Shown piece after piece: positions 31,654 to 40,859 of a DNA stretch of 64,000 nt; the stretch's first letter is position 1, and each line of letters opens with the position of its first letter. The stretch comes from Chryseobacterium vrystaatense (GTDB lineage: Bacteria > Bacteroidota > Bacteroidia > Flavobacteriales > Weeksellaceae), in the NCBI RefSeq assembly GCF_000737765.1, contig NZ_JPRI01000007.1, positions 1 to 64,000 of the forward strand, given 5' to 3'. The position numbers and the translations under genes were made by a program. The notes under the pieces are model-generated. The model was not told where the DNA came from. It did not search any database and saw nothing but the letters and a program-made list of their open reading frames with translations.

Positions 31654-33669
31654 ATGCCTATAGAATTACCAGAAATTCCAGATTATATACAAGCGTCAAC
31701 GCTTACTACTGACGTAAATTGGCAGCACGGAAACCCATTTCCTCCAGATGTAAAAATTAATGTAAAAGCTTCTACGCAAAATGTTGGATTGTATGGTTCG
31801 TATAAGATTGTTCTATATGGTAATGTTAATAATACAGACATATATCCTATAGAAATAACTGACGGTACTAATGTAATCTACGAGTTTGTAAATGGATCAG
31901 GGTCTTTTAACAAAAATGCATTTATAAAGTTTAAAGATTTGGAGCTTTTAGGCGCTGGATCATATCCAATTGAGATTTTTTTCACCTATTATGGTGTGAA
32001 TAATGAAATTGGATACTATTTGAATGAGGCAAGTGCATTCTTTACTTTAAATATTCAGGGAATTCCAGAAAGTATCATAACTGATAAGAATGAATATAAT
32101 TTAATTTATAATAGACAAAATAATAGCCTTACAGGAGATTTAAATATTAAAATCATTGGAAATGTTAATAATAGCCCGATGCGATTTTTCAATAATTTAG
32201 AAATCTTTAAAAATGTAGATCCAATTGTAAATAACTCATTGGTTTTAGAAGAAAAATCTCCACTTATATCTAATTCAAATCTTCCTATTGAAGGCGAATA
32301 TGAAATAAGTTCTGCTATTTTTAAAAAAATTGTTGGTGGGCCATACGTAAATGTGAAATCGTTCCTTATTAATTTAATTGTGGTTAACGGAGATATGATG
32401 ATAACTCCTAAAAGTCTCAATTTTTCCTTACTCCAATCAGCAGGAGAAATAAAAGAGGAGGTGTTAAAAGTAATTAATCCGTATAACAAAGCTTTTACAA
32501 TAGAAGGTCCTTACTGGCTTGAATTTTCCATAAATTCAGGATCTCAGTCAGCAGAAGTAATTATATCAACTTTAAATTCATCAAACTTACCTATAGGAGA
32601 ACTAAGTGACAATATTTTGATAAAATACGAAGACAAAACAATAAGTATTCCTGTCAGTTTATCAGTGATTAGTTTTATTTTTCTGTCAGGAATCGAGACA
32701 TATAATTTTTGTTTAGATGATAAAATTATAAACTTTATTAAACGGGAATTATCTTCTAGATATGTGAGGTCTACATTATCAATTAAATTTCAAAGTGAAG
32801 ATAAAACAATTAACATGGAAGTGCCTCTTACTGTTCCTTATTATAATGAAAAGGCCTCTTTTGATTTGGGAGCTAAAATTCACCAATATTTTTTAAGATT
32901 AAAAAAAAGCATACTTAAAGAAGAAAAGAAGCCGGATAAGTTTGATAATAAATTATGGATATATCCTGCGGAAGTTAAAATTCTAGTTGAAGAATTGGAT
33001 GTTGATTATAATGTTGTTCACTCGGAAAATGTTGCAGCTATACATTTTTATCCTGGTAAAAAACCCGCAGCGTTTCCACTACTTTCTAATAACTTGATAA
33101 AACAAAGAGTTGCAGGATCTAAATATATTTTTGCTTACATACAAGGCTTGATTTTACCTAATAAAATAGGAATCGGAACTCCAAATGTTTTAGCAGATGG
33201 ATTGGTTACACGCGTGAAGATTGAAGATGATGAAGATAAAATAATTTTCCCCAGAAAAAAGATTTTTCAAATCACAGAAGATAAGCAGCTTGTGTATTAT
33301 ACCATCCCAAACAATGGTCCTCATGTAATTAATCTGCAGTATGAAAATCAGAATCTATGTCCAGAATCCTTCAGCTTTACCGGACATTTAAAGAAAACTC
33401 CGGAATATAGCCATGTTTACGATCAAAATGTTCTTTCATCCGTCAAAGAGAAATATGATGTGACTAAAATTACTACCTGGACGATAAATACGGGATTTAT
33501 TCTCGAAAAATGCACTCAAATAATTGATGAAATAATCATGAGTAAATTATGCTATGTTGAGATTGATAACAAGGTTTACAGGGGGTTTGTTATTGCTCAA
33601 AAAATTGTTGCTGCTGACTCTAGCTTAGAATTAATTCAGTTTGATTTAGATTTTATATTATTAGAATAA
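31654..33669 (+). CDS. Distal tail/baseplate-type protein
   Basis: A 671-residue, beta-rich, Asn/Ile-rich protein. The first ~345 residues look like three or four immunoglobulin-like beta modules with recurring G-N-V-N-N and Y-P-I-E-I patterns. The rest is a mixed domain with a hydrophobic C-terminus. It follows the tape measure by one base and its stop shares a base with the next start (TAATG). This is the position of distal tail or baseplate proteins. I recognise no named family. Confidence 0.6.
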   Translation: MPIELPEIPDYIQASTLTTDVNWQHGNPFPPDVKINVKASTQNVGLYGSYKIVLYGNVNNTDIYPIEITDGTNVIYEFVNGSGSFNKNAFIKFKDLELLGAGSYPIEIFFTYYGVNNEIGYYLNEASAFFTLNIQGIPESIITDKNEYNLIYNRQNNSLTGDLNIKIIGNVNNSPMRFFNNLEIFKNVDPIVNNSLVLEEKSPLISNSNLPIEGEYEISSAIFKKIVGGPYVNVKSFLINLIVVNGDMMITPKSLNFSLLQSAGEIKEEVLKVINPYNKAFTIEGPYWLEFSINSGSQSAEVIISTLNSSNLPIGELSDNILIKYEDKTISIPVSLSVISFIFLSGIETYNFCLDDKIINFIKRELSSRYVRSTLSIKFQSEDKTINMEVPLTVPYYNEKASFDLGAKIHQYFLRLKKSILKEEKKPDKFDNKLWIYPAEVKILVEELDVDYNVVHSENVAAIHFYPGKKPAAFPLLSNNLIKQRVAGSKYIFAYIQGLILPNKIGIGTPNVLADGLVTRVKIEDDEDKIIFPRKKIFQITEDKQLVYYTIPNNGPHVINLQYENQNLCPESFSFTGHLKKTPEYSHVYDQNVLSSVKEKYDVTKITTWTINTGFILEKCTQIIDEIIMSKLCYVEIDNKVYRGFVIAQKIVAADSSLELIQFDLDFILLE

Positions 33670-35528
33670 TGGAAATAAAATTTTATACAAATAAGGGGAT
33701 TCTTGATTTGTCTAATGTGAAATTTAGTACACAGGAGCAGAATTCAATGATGAGTGACAGGGTTTTTACTAAGTTCTTTTTTCCTTTTGTAATTAATGTT
33801 GATGATCTTTTTTTTCAAACCTTTGGTGATTATTTGAGTGATGAGAGTAAAGATGTGGAAGTTGTTATTGAAGGACATCTTTTTCACGAAAACAAAACAT
33901 ATCAGGCAACATTGACGATTGAAAGTATTGAAGGCTATGTGTTGACAGGTCAGATTGATTATGGATTTGAGGAGATTCCGAACTTTGATAAAAAGTTAAG
34001 TGAACTTCCATACGAAAAATTCAAAGTTGATGATATCTATTCATTTGCCGAAGGAATTGTTTTGAAAAAATGGCCCCAAACAAATTATAATTTTCCAAGG
34101 ATTTTCACTAAGAAATTTGGTTCTGATGATATATGGGATAGTTTTGATGGATATTATAACGATAGTGTCATTGAGAATAATCTGCCAAAAATGAAAAGGA
34201 ATTATATTGATGGTTCTGGAAATATTTTCAATGTAAATATTATACATCCATGTCCGCATTCGATTTATATATTAAAGGTAGGTTTTAGAGATGCTGGCTT
34301 TGACTTATTAGGAGATATATTGTCAGATCCGGATCTCCAGCAAAGATGGGTTTTTTCAGGTACAGACTATTTTACGATGAAATCTCAGACAAGATTGGAA
34401 GCGAAGGCAACACAAATGGATTACTATCAAGATGAGCCTTGGACTGGTTTGATTAATGGACAAGTATATAAAAAGCGAAAAAGATTGTATGATAGAACTT
34501 TTTATGATTTAAAACCGGGTACCTATAAAATACAGGGATCGTTTCGAATTCAATCTTTTTATGGAAGAATCGTTTGTAGAATTACTGCTAATAATACCAT
34601 AATATGGGAGCATAATGTATATTATACTCAGGGGTTTCTTGATAAGGTTTTTCCTACTGATATTTCCGTCCCGTTAAACTTAACCTCCAATAGAATCAGC
34701 TTTTTTGTTGAATATATTCCATTAAACTCTGATGCCTCTGATTATGATGTAATAGGCTTTAGGCTGACTTCAGACGTTTTAACAGATGATGGCGCGAGTG
34801 AAGAAGACACCAAAGTGGTTAACAATCTCAATGAAATAGATTTAAGCAGAGCTGTTCCTGAAATGACATTTGGAGATTATGTCAATGGGATAAAGAACTG
34901 GTTTAATTATGATATGGATGTTGTAGGAACTAAAATTTATATGAATAGATTGGGGAAAAATGAACCTTCTAATGTTCAGGATTTTAATGAGTTCTCAGTA
35001 AAAAATCCGAAAAAGACATTTCTTAAAAAGAGATCATTTTTGATTAAATTTCCAGACCTGCCTGCGCCTTATAAGTTGGACAGTATATATTATGATTATA
35101 AAGGTGTAAAGCTGAATGGTCTTAAAAATGAGAATACTTCAGAGGTTGAAATAAATGGATATCCCCTTCCTGTTGCAAAGCCTAAAGAAACTAGTGTGCC
35201 AACGGCTATTGATGCATTGGAATCTTCTGATGTCATAGGATTGGTTTTTTATGATGGATTAATTGGGGGACAGAACAATTCGAAGAATGTTCCCGGATGT
35301 GCACATCCCGAGCTTTTTAATAAAAACTTTTTGCAATGGTTACGTCAAAGAACTATAGGTGTTCAATATCAATGGCAAAAAGAGGTTAATGCTGAGCGTT
35401 TTAGCCAGGTGCAAATTAAAAATCATATTTTTTGCAATAACAATATACATCTGATTGTAAGTTTGAACAAAGATAAAGTTGGTGACAATACCTATCAAAT
35501 AGATATTGTCACCGAAACTATCAGCTAA
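33669..35528 (+). CDS. Baseplate/tail-tip protein
   Basis: A 619-residue protein. The N-terminal ~115 residues resemble the start of Bacteroidetes phage baseplate proteins, with an early N-K-G-I-L-D-L-S and a repeated beta pattern. A central part near 255-365 may be a jelly-roll type module. The C-terminal region is mixed. It is the last structural gene and its stop codon overlaps that of the convergent integrase gene. Receptor contact or hub function is inferred from position only. Confidence 0.6.
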   Translation: MEIKFYTNKGILDLSNVKFSTQEQNSMMSDRVFTKFFFPFVINVDDLFFQTFGDYLSDESKDVEVVIEGHLFHENKTYQATLTIESIEGYVLTGQIDYGFEEIPNFDKKLSELPYEKFKVDDIYSFAEGIVLKKWPQTNYNFPRIFTKKFGSDDIWDSFDGYYNDSVIENNLPKMKRNYIDGSGNIFNVNIIHPCPHSIYILKVGFRDAGFDLLGDILSDPDLQQRWVFSGTDYFTMKSQTRLEAKATQMDYYQDEPWTGLINGQVYKKRKRLYDRTFYDLKPGTYKIQGSFRIQSFYGRIVCRITANNTIIWEHNVYYTQGFLDKVFPTDISVPLNLTSNRISFFVEYIPLNSDASDYDVIGFRLTSDVLTDDGASEEDTKVVNNLNEIDLSRAVPEMTFGDYVNGIKNWFNYDMDVVGTKIYMNRLGKNEPSNVQDFNEFSVKNPKKTFLKKRSFLIKFPDLPAPYKLDSIYYDYKGVKLNGLKNENTSEVEINGYPLPVAKPKETSVPTAIDALESSDVIGLVFYDGLIGGQNNSKNVPGCAHPELFNKNFLQWLRQRTIGVQYQWQKEVNAERFSQVQIKNHIFCNNNIHLIVSLNKDKVGDNTYQIDIVTETIS

Positions 35529-36703
35529 TCCATTATAAAAGAAGCCATATTTGATTCTTTCTCAACAATATGTACATAAATCATCGTCGTCAGAATACTT
35601 GAATGATTTAATATCTGTTGCAAATCTCGTACGTTGCCGCCTTTACGTAGAAAATTGGTGGCAAACGTATGTCTGCCGGTGTGCATTGAAACATTTTTCT
35701 TAATGTTTATGGTATTTAATTTCATTATAGTTTTCAATGTTCGATTGATCGATTCAGGTGTGATCTGGTTTACAAACAATGCTGGATGTCTATCTATAAT
35801 AGCTTTAGCTGTATTATTAAGCACAATCGTATGTGGTTTATCTGTTTTTTCGGAATGAAACGTCACGGCATCCCCCTTGAAATCGATTCTTCTCAACTTT
35901 TGTATTTCTGAAATCCTTAAACTTGTATAACATGCGAAAAGAAAGTAACCTAAAGTCAACAAATGTCCTCTATCAATGTTATCACTAAAATAGTATTGCT
36001 TTAAAATTTCAACTTCGCGAATTGTCAAATTGGTCTTGGATCCTTTCATGGAGCCCACCTTCAGGTCATCAATGTCAAAATTTATAAATAACCCGTGTTT
36101 CTTTGCGAGATTAATGAACTTTTTGATTGTCTTTATGTTTCCGGCAATTGTTGTCTGCTTGTTTCCTTTAGAGTACAAGTAGCCTTTATAATCCTCAAAA
36201 AAGCCCAAAGTCAAACTACTGAAGGGAATTGGATGCTTATAATTTTCAAGCTTTGTGATAACGCTTCTTGCCATCCGTTTAGTAGAATCTTTTGTAGGTA
36301 CTTTCTCCAGGTGGTGTTTTGCAAATGATATGAAATCATATTTTGGAGTTTTATTGAAAAATTCATTTCTGAAAGTTTTGACATCTAAATAAGCAGAACG
36401 AGATAGACGGTAATGTGTTTTAATTTCTGTTGTTTTTGATTCCATGTTATCAAGAGACAGATTGATGTCTTCATTGTCAAACTTCTTTTTAACTCTACGG
36501 ATGTTATTATCCCATCTATCCGGATTTGTATAAAGACCGGTTGGAATACGATCTCTTTCTCCATTTATGGAGACATCATAAAAAATCTGGCACTTGCCGT
36601 CTTTTCTTTTGTAATTGTTTAGGTAAAAATGTGTGGTAATTGTCATAAATTTTGCATTTGTGACAAGCTCTGTGACAAGAAATGAAGGTCGGTTTTGAGT
36701 CAT
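35525..36703 (-). CDS. Tyrosine recombinase (phage integrase)
   Basis: A 392-residue protein of the Bacteroidetes phage-integrase type. It has an N-terminal arm-binding region (about 20-110), a core-binding SAM-like domain (about 120-205) and a catalytic domain with R263 (S-L-R-I-S-E), K286, H341-x-x-R344, H367 and nucleophile Y376 (M-I-Y-V-H-I). All catalytic positions are present, so the enzyme should be active. An alternative start at 36646 (M-T-I-T-T-H-F-Y) begins at the usual first conserved block and may be the real one. It lies 150 bases from the 3' end of tRNA-Arg, its probable target. Confidence 0.92.
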   Translation of the reverse strand: MTQNRPSFLVTELVTNAKFMTITTHFYLNNYKRKDGKCQIFYDVSINGERDRIPTGLYTNPDRWDNNIRRVKKKFDNEDINLSLDNMESKTTEIKTHYRLSRSAYLDVKTFRNEFFNKTPKYDFISFAKHHLEKVPTKDSTKRMARSVITKLENYKHPIPFSSLTLGFFEDYKGYLYSKGNKQTTIAGNIKTIKKFINLAKKHGLFINFDIDDLKVGSMKGSKTNLTIREVEILKQYYFSDNIDRGHLLTLGYFLFACYTSLRISEIQKLRRIDFKGDAVTFHSEKTDKPHTIVLNNTAKAIIDRHPALFVNQITPESINRTLKTIMKLNTINIKKNVSMHTGRHTFATNFLRKGGNVRDLQQILNHSSILTTMIYVHIVEKESNMASFIMD

Positions 36704-36774
36704 GCTTATAATATTTTTAAGATTAAAAGAAATGACCAGAATCGTTGTGACGGGTTTATGACAAAGGGATAAAA

Positions 36775-36851
36775 GAAAACAGGTTAACCCCTAAATCTCG
36801 ACACTTCATACGTTGAAATGAGCTTGATCTAATTGTTAACCTGTTGTTTTC
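36775..36851. repeat. Inverted repeat between integrase and tRNA (attachment-region element)
   Basis: GAAAACAGGTTAAC at 36775-36788 is matched in inverted orientation by GTTAACCTGTTGTTTTC at 36835-36851 (core CAGGTTAAC/GTTAACCTG), 46 bases apart. Its place between integrase gene and tRNA 3' end fits integrase arm or core sites, or a terminator of the tRNA transcript. Confidence 0.5.
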
Positions 36852-36852
36852 G

Positions 36853-36926
36853 TGACCTCGACAGGATTCAAACCTGTAACCTTCTGAGCCGTAATCAGAT
36901 GCGCTATTCAGTTGCGCCACGAGGCC
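36853..36926 (-). tRNA. tRNA-Arg (anticodon ACG)
   Basis: On the minus strand the gene starts GGCCTCG at 36926 and ends with CGAGGTC plus the discriminator A at 36853. The acceptor arms pair over 7 bp with one G-T. The anticodon arm is TCTGA-TTACGGC-TCAGA with anticodon ACG, and the T arm has the conserved GGTTTGAATCC loop. CCA is not encoded. The prophage integrase lies just past its 3' end, so the phage attachment core probably overlaps the 3' half of this gene, which stays intact. Confidence 0.96.
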
Positions 36927-36953
36927 GTCGTTTCCTTGATGTTTTAAGGTTTG

Positions 36954-36961
36954 CAAATATA
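36954..36961 (-). promoter_or_regulatory. -7 box TATATTTG (minus strand) for tRNA-Arg
   Basis: A perfect TAnnTTTG box on the minus strand, 27 bases ahead of the mature tRNA 5' end, in the short divergent region shared with the substrate-binding lipoprotein gene. Confidence 0.65.
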
Positions 36962-36985
36962 GCACTTTTTTCCGTTCTTTGAAAG

Positions 36986-38032
36986 ATGAAACAGAGAATT
37001 TTACTTTTATTTACAGTTATAGCGCTAATCTCCTGTAAAAGAGAACAAAAAATTTCGTCCTCAGACTGGACTAATATCTCAAACCGCACCCAATTTAAGG
37101 AGCATGACGGTCTTTTGGAGTTAAAGTCAGGGAATTTCACTTATAATTTCAAAGCCAACCAGACTCCATTCAAAAAAATAATCCTTTTAAATGCGAGCAT
37201 GGCGGGGTATATTTCTGAGCTGGGAGCTGAAGATTTGATTATCGGAGTTTCAAGTCCGGAATATATTTACTCCGAAAAAATTCAGAATCTTTTGAAGTCC
37301 GGAAAAATCCAGAATGTAGGAAGCGAGCAGAAGTATGACGTAGAAAAAATCATTTCTATGAAACCGGATGCGATTTTTACAAACTATATTGCAAGTTTTG
37401 ACAATGCCTATCAGCTGCTGAAAAATAATGGAATACAGGTGGTTTTCCTGGATGAATACATGGAACAGCTTCCGCTGCAAAAAACGGCTTACATCAAACT
37501 TTTCGGAGAGTTTTTCGGAAAGGAGAAAGAGGCTGAGGCAAAATATAAAGAAATCGAAAAAAACTATGCTGATCTGAAACAGCTGGCATTAAAGGCAAAA
37601 GATAAACCTGTAGTGCTGGCCAATGAGATGTACGGAGATGTCTGGTATCTGCCGGGTGGAAAAACATCCGTAGCGAATTATATTACCGATGCCAATGCCT
37701 CTTATATCATGAAAGACAATAAAGAAGAAAAATCTCTGACGATGAGCTTTGAGGAAGTATTTGCAAAGTCAGCCGGAGTACAGTATTGGGTAAATGCAGG
37801 AAGCCATACCTCTAAAAAAGAAATGTTGGCGACCAATCCTTTCTATGGGAAACTGGATGCATTCAACAAAGGAAAGATCTACACCATAGCCGGGAAAGAA
37901 AAAAATAAAGCCAATGACTTTTTTGAAAGCGGGGCAGTAAGAGCTGATTTGATCCTGAAAGACTATATCAAGATCTTTCACCCGGAACTTCTTCCGGAAT
38001 ATCAGTTAACCTACATGAAAGAGCTTCAATAA
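36986..38032 (+). CDS. ABC transporter substrate-binding lipoprotein, metal/siderophore/cobalamin type
   Basis: A 348-residue protein with a lipoprotein signal ending A-L-I-S-C17. The body has the helical-backbone metal receptor layout of BtuF/FepB-like proteins: two alpha/beta lobes joined by a long helix near 190-215. The first lobe contains an I-I-G-V-S-S-P-E-Y segment and M-K-P-D-A-I-F, and the second ends with F-x-S-G-x-V-R-A-D-L-I-L. The ligand (Fe-siderophore, haem or B12) cannot be read from sequence. No permease or ATPase gene is adjacent in the window. It is the first host gene after the prophage border. Confidence 0.8.
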   Translation: MKQRILLLFTVIALISCKREQKISSSDWTNISNRTQFKEHDGLLELKSGNFTYNFKANQTPFKKIILLNASMAGYISELGAEDLIIGVSSPEYIYSEKIQNLLKSGKIQNVGSEQKYDVEKIISMKPDAIFTNYIASFDNAYQLLKNNGIQVVFLDEYMEQLPLQKTAYIKLFGEFFGKEKEAEAKYKEIEKNYADLKQLALKAKDKPVVLANEMYGDVWYLPGGKTSVANYITDANASYIMKDNKEEKSLTMSFEEVFAKSAGVQYWVNAGSHTSKKEMLATNPFYGKLDAFNKGKIYTIAGKEKNKANDFFESGAVRADLILKDYIKIFHPELLPEYQLTYMKELQ

Positions 38033-38047
38033 CTCGGACGAAATGTT

Positions 38048-38055
38048 TATTTTTG
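38048..38055 (+). promoter_or_regulatory. -7 box TATTTTTG for mtgA
   Basis: A perfect TAnnTTTG box in the short gap after the substrate-binding gene, 22 bases before the mtgA start. Confidence 0.6.
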
Positions 38056-38077
38056 CAGTTCCTTTTTAGAAAAAATT

Positions 38078-38722
38078 ATGTGGAAAAAAATTAAACAGCT
38101 TATTTTCATCGTTCTTGTTCTGAATGTGGTGTTCATTATCTGGGGCAGATTTTTTAATCCTCCTATTACGATCACACAGATTGGAGGCATCTTAGAATTC
38201 GGAAAGCTGCACAGGGATTACATTTCCTACGATGAAATGGGAAATAACGTTAAAAAAGCAGTGATTGCTTCTGAAGATCAGAAATTTTTTGACCACAACG
38301 GCTTTGATTACACCGCTATTGAAAAAGCGATGAAAAATAACGAGAAAGGAAAAAAGATCCGTGGTGGAAGCACCATTTCACAACAGACTGCCAAAAATGT
38401 TTTTCTCTGGCAGGGCAGAAGCTGGTTCAGGAAAGGCTTGGAAGCGATGTATACCTTTATCATTGAGAAAGTATGGACTAAGGATATCATTTTAGAAAGA
38501 TACCTGAATTCCATTGAAATGGGGCAGGGAGTATTTGGTGTGGAAGCGGCAGCTCAGTATTACTTTGGCAAATCTTCTAAAGATCTAAGTGCTTCTGATG
38601 CAGCCTGGATCGCGGCGGTATTGCCAAATCCAAAGAAATATGATCCTAAAAATCCATCACCTTATTTAAGAAAGAAACATAATTGGATCATGAGACAGAT
38701 GAGAAATGTGAGTTTGAAATAG
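38078..38722 (+). CDS. mtgA: Monofunctional peptidoglycan glycosyltransferase
   Basis: A 214-residue protein of the GT51 family. A single N-terminal membrane helix (about 7-25) anchors the enzyme in the inner membrane. The catalytic domain shows motif 1, E66-D-Q-K-F-F-D-H-N-G, with the catalytic Glu, motif 2, R-G-G-S-T-I-S-Q-Q at 95-103, and motif 3 near R-K-G-L-E-A (119-124). No transpeptidase domain follows, so it polymerises lipid II glycans without crosslinking. The length matches MtgA proteins. Confidence 0.93.
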   Translation: MWKKIKQLIFIVLVLNVVFIIWGRFFNPPITITQIGGILEFGKLHRDYISYDEMGNNVKKAVIASEDQKFFDHNGFDYTAIEKAMKNNEKGKKIRGGSTISQQTAKNVFLWQGRSWFRKGLEAMYTFIIEKVWTKDIILERYLNSIEMGQGVFGVEAAAQYYFGKSSKDLSASDAAWIAAVLPNPKKYDPKNPSPYLRKKHNWIMRQMRNVSLK

Positions 38723-38730
38723 TATCTTTG
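38723..38730 (+). promoter_or_regulatory. -7 box TATCTTTG, five bases before the next ATG
   Basis: A perfect TAnnTTTG box right after the mtgA stop; the following gene starts at 38736, so its mRNA would have almost no leader. Confidence 0.6.
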
Positions 38731-38735
38731 TTGTA

Positions 38736-40766
38736 ATGAAATTTTTTAATTCCAGCACAAATTTTGAATCAGTTCTTAAAAAATACTTCTCTTTTAAGAA
38801 CGAAACCCGTTCTTTAGAACCGTTTGCCGAGTTTTTAGAGAGTGTTAAAAAGTCAGATTTTACAGATGTTCTCAATTTTCTAAGAAACAATCCCAATTTT
38901 GCTGAAAATTTTAAACATTACATCCATAATGTTTTTGAAGGCAGACCTTTCAATCTTTCCCTGACCGAAGCTAATATTCTTTCAGAAAACGCGTTCTTTC
39001 CGGAACTGAAAAAAAGGATTCTAAATAAAATACTGCCACCCGTAGAAAACGAGAAAACGGTGTGGTACATGATCGATAATGTCAGCATCAGACCCAAAAA
39101 AGATCTGAGATATCTGCATAATCTTCCTGAAAATGAAATCGATGATTTTTTAAACCTTCTCGGAGCTTCAGATTTTATCACCAAGCCCAATGTTAAGAAA
39201 GAGCTGATCTTTTCAATGAGCATTCTTTCCTGGCGTGTGACGGGAATGGCGATGGAAGTGGAGGTGGTAAGAATGGCGCCTCAGTACAGAAATCTCGACA
39301 ATCCATTTCTGGCCCTGCAAAACGAGCTTGAAGCACTTACGGAAGACCTTAAAAATGATCCTGAACTGCAGCTGCATTCCAAAGACAGCCGTTACAAACA
39401 GATCAAGATCTATACAGAACATTGTCATGAATTTGTCAATATTGCTTTTAAAAATTCTGCTAAATATGGAATTTCCGGTAAGATCAACCAGTCTCTGCTT
39501 AAGATTCGCCAGCAGACCGAAAGAATTTATGAAATTGTCCAGCTTCTGGTGATCGATAATGAGCAGGATATTACTATAAAATCAAAACAGCTGATTTTTA
39601 ATATCCTGAATTATAAATCCCATAAAAATAATATTGCGGATCTGATCAATGACAGTACCCGTTTGATTTCACACCTGATTACCAACCACACCGCAGAAAC
39701 AGGAACGCATTACATTACCTCTACCCGCAAAGAGTATATGACGATGTTTTATAAAGCCAGTGGCGGTGGAATTATTGTCGGGGCGCTCTGTGTTTTGAAA
39801 ATGCTTTACGGATATATTCCGGGAAGTGATTTTTCACATGCATTCTTATACTCGATGAACTATGCGATGGGATTCATTATGATCTATCTGATGGGCTTTA
39901 CACTGGCTACAAAACAGCCGGCGATGACCGCAGCTACGATGACCAAGGTTCTGTCAGAAGAGGGAAACAGCAAAAGGAATAATACCGAATTTGCCCATCT
40001 CGTCTCCAAACTATTCAGGAGCCAGTTCATTGCGTTTGTAGGAAATGTACTTCTTTCCTTTCCAATTGCTTTAGCGATTATTTATGGGTTGGATGTGTTT
40101 TTCTCCCAGAATTTAGCGGTTGAAAGATCAGATAAATTGTTAAAAGACCTGGACCCCTTTAAGTCTAAAGCCATACTTCATGCAAGTATTGCCGGATTTT
40201 ATCTCTTTATTTCAGGGATCATTTCAGGGAATATCGGAAATAACTCTGTGTTTTACCAGATTCCGGAAAGGATTGCAAAAAATCTTTCTATCAGAAACTT
40301 CTTAGGAAAAAAAACAGCGAAAAGACTCTCTAAATACTATGCTAAAAACTGGCCGGGAATCGTTTCCAACTTCTGGTTTGGGGTATTTTTGGGAGCAACC
40401 GCCCCGATAGGTTTGTTCTTCGGACTGGATCTTGATATCCGACACATTACTTTTGCTGCCGGTAACTTTGCTCTGGGCCTTTATGGAAAAGATTTTTCTG
40501 TGGATTCCTATACGTTCTGGATATCCTTCGTTACAGTCTTCCTTATTGGATTCTTCAACTTCCTGGTAAGTTTCAGTTTATCTATGTTTCTGGCGTTCAG
40601 ATCAAGAAAAATGAACTTCGGACAGGTAAGTGAAATCTACAGAGAGATCTTCAGATATTTTGTGAAAAATCCATTCAAGTTTTTCTTCCCTCTAAGTTCA
40701 GGACTGGATAAAAAAGCAGATGACCTGATGAGCAGCACCCTTACCAATAAGCAGGAAGAACATTAA
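38736..40766 (+). CDS. PF10136-type membrane protein (annotated as site-specific recombinase Gcr)
   Basis: A 676-residue protein. The first ~340 residues are soluble and helical. The remainder has about six membrane helices, including strong ones near 340-400, 430-460, 480-500, 545-570 and 600-625. The layout and motifs (F-T-L-A-T-K-Q-P-A-M-T-A-A-T-M-T near 390) match the SpecificRecomb/COG4389 family. Despite that family name, the membrane topology makes DNA recombination unlikely; the function is unknown. It is a host gene, separate from the phage integrase. Confidence 0.75.
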   Translation: MKFFNSSTNFESVLKKYFSFKNETRSLEPFAEFLESVKKSDFTDVLNFLRNNPNFAENFKHYIHNVFEGRPFNLSLTEANILSENAFFPELKKRILNKILPPVENEKTVWYMIDNVSIRPKKDLRYLHNLPENEIDDFLNLLGASDFITKPNVKKELIFSMSILSWRVTGMAMEVEVVRMAPQYRNLDNPFLALQNELEALTEDLKNDPELQLHSKDSRYKQIKIYTEHCHEFVNIAFKNSAKYGISGKINQSLLKIRQQTERIYEIVQLLVIDNEQDITIKSKQLIFNILNYKSHKNNIADLINDSTRLISHLITNHTAETGTHYITSTRKEYMTMFYKASGGGIIVGALCVLKMLYGYIPGSDFSHAFLYSMNYAMGFIMIYLMGFTLATKQPAMTAATMTKVLSEEGNSKRNNTEFAHLVSKLFRSQFIAFVGNVLLSFPIALAIIYGLDVFFSQNLAVERSDKLLKDLDPFKSKAILHASIAGFYLFISGIISGNIGNNSVFYQIPERIAKNLSIRNFLGKKTAKRLSKYYAKNWPGIVSNFWFGVFLGATAPIGLFFGLDLDIRHITFAAGNFALGLYGKDFSVDSYTFWISFVTVFLIGFFNFLVSFSLSMFLAFRSRKMNFGQVSEIYREIFRYFVKNPFKFFFPLSSGLDKKADDLMSSTLTNKQEEH

Positions 40767-40800
40767 ATTTAGAATATAACCGAATTAACATACATAAAGA

Positions 40801-40829
40801 AAATGCTCCCGGAAAAAGGAGCATTTTTT
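40801..40829. terminator. Bidirectional terminator
   Basis: AAATGCTCC pairs with GGAGCATTT across CGGAAAAA, followed by a T run on the plus strand and preceded by A-rich sequence. It ends the plus-strand transcript and serves the convergent peptide gene. Confidence 0.85.
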
Positions 40830-40859
40830 GTTTTTTACAGATAGGTCAAATATAAATTA

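Larger units (their letters stand above)
1..36852. mobile_element. Prophage, siphovirus-like, right part (left end outside window)
   Basis: The stretch carries a head protease, major capsid, portal, terminase, tape measure, baseplate-type proteins, lysis genes and a terminal tyrosine integrase. The integrase lies next to the 3' end of a tRNA-Arg gene, a classic attachment site. The host-type genes begin immediately after the tRNA. The first gene in the window is already inside the phage early region, so the other attachment site is not visible. Two blocks of non-structural cargo interrupt the late genes. The right border is inferred from gene content and the tRNA and is not proven by a matching att repeat. 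Confidence 0.9.

Noticed and set aside
36756..36965. Minus-strand open frame of 69 codons across the tRNA-Arg region
   Set aside because: It is the translation of the tRNA gene itself and its flanks; tRNA genes often give such spurious frames.
38736..40766. Second DNA recombinase near the prophage border
   Set aside because: Family naming suggests a recombinase, but the protein is a multi-pass membrane protein without recombinase catalytic residues and belongs to the host.
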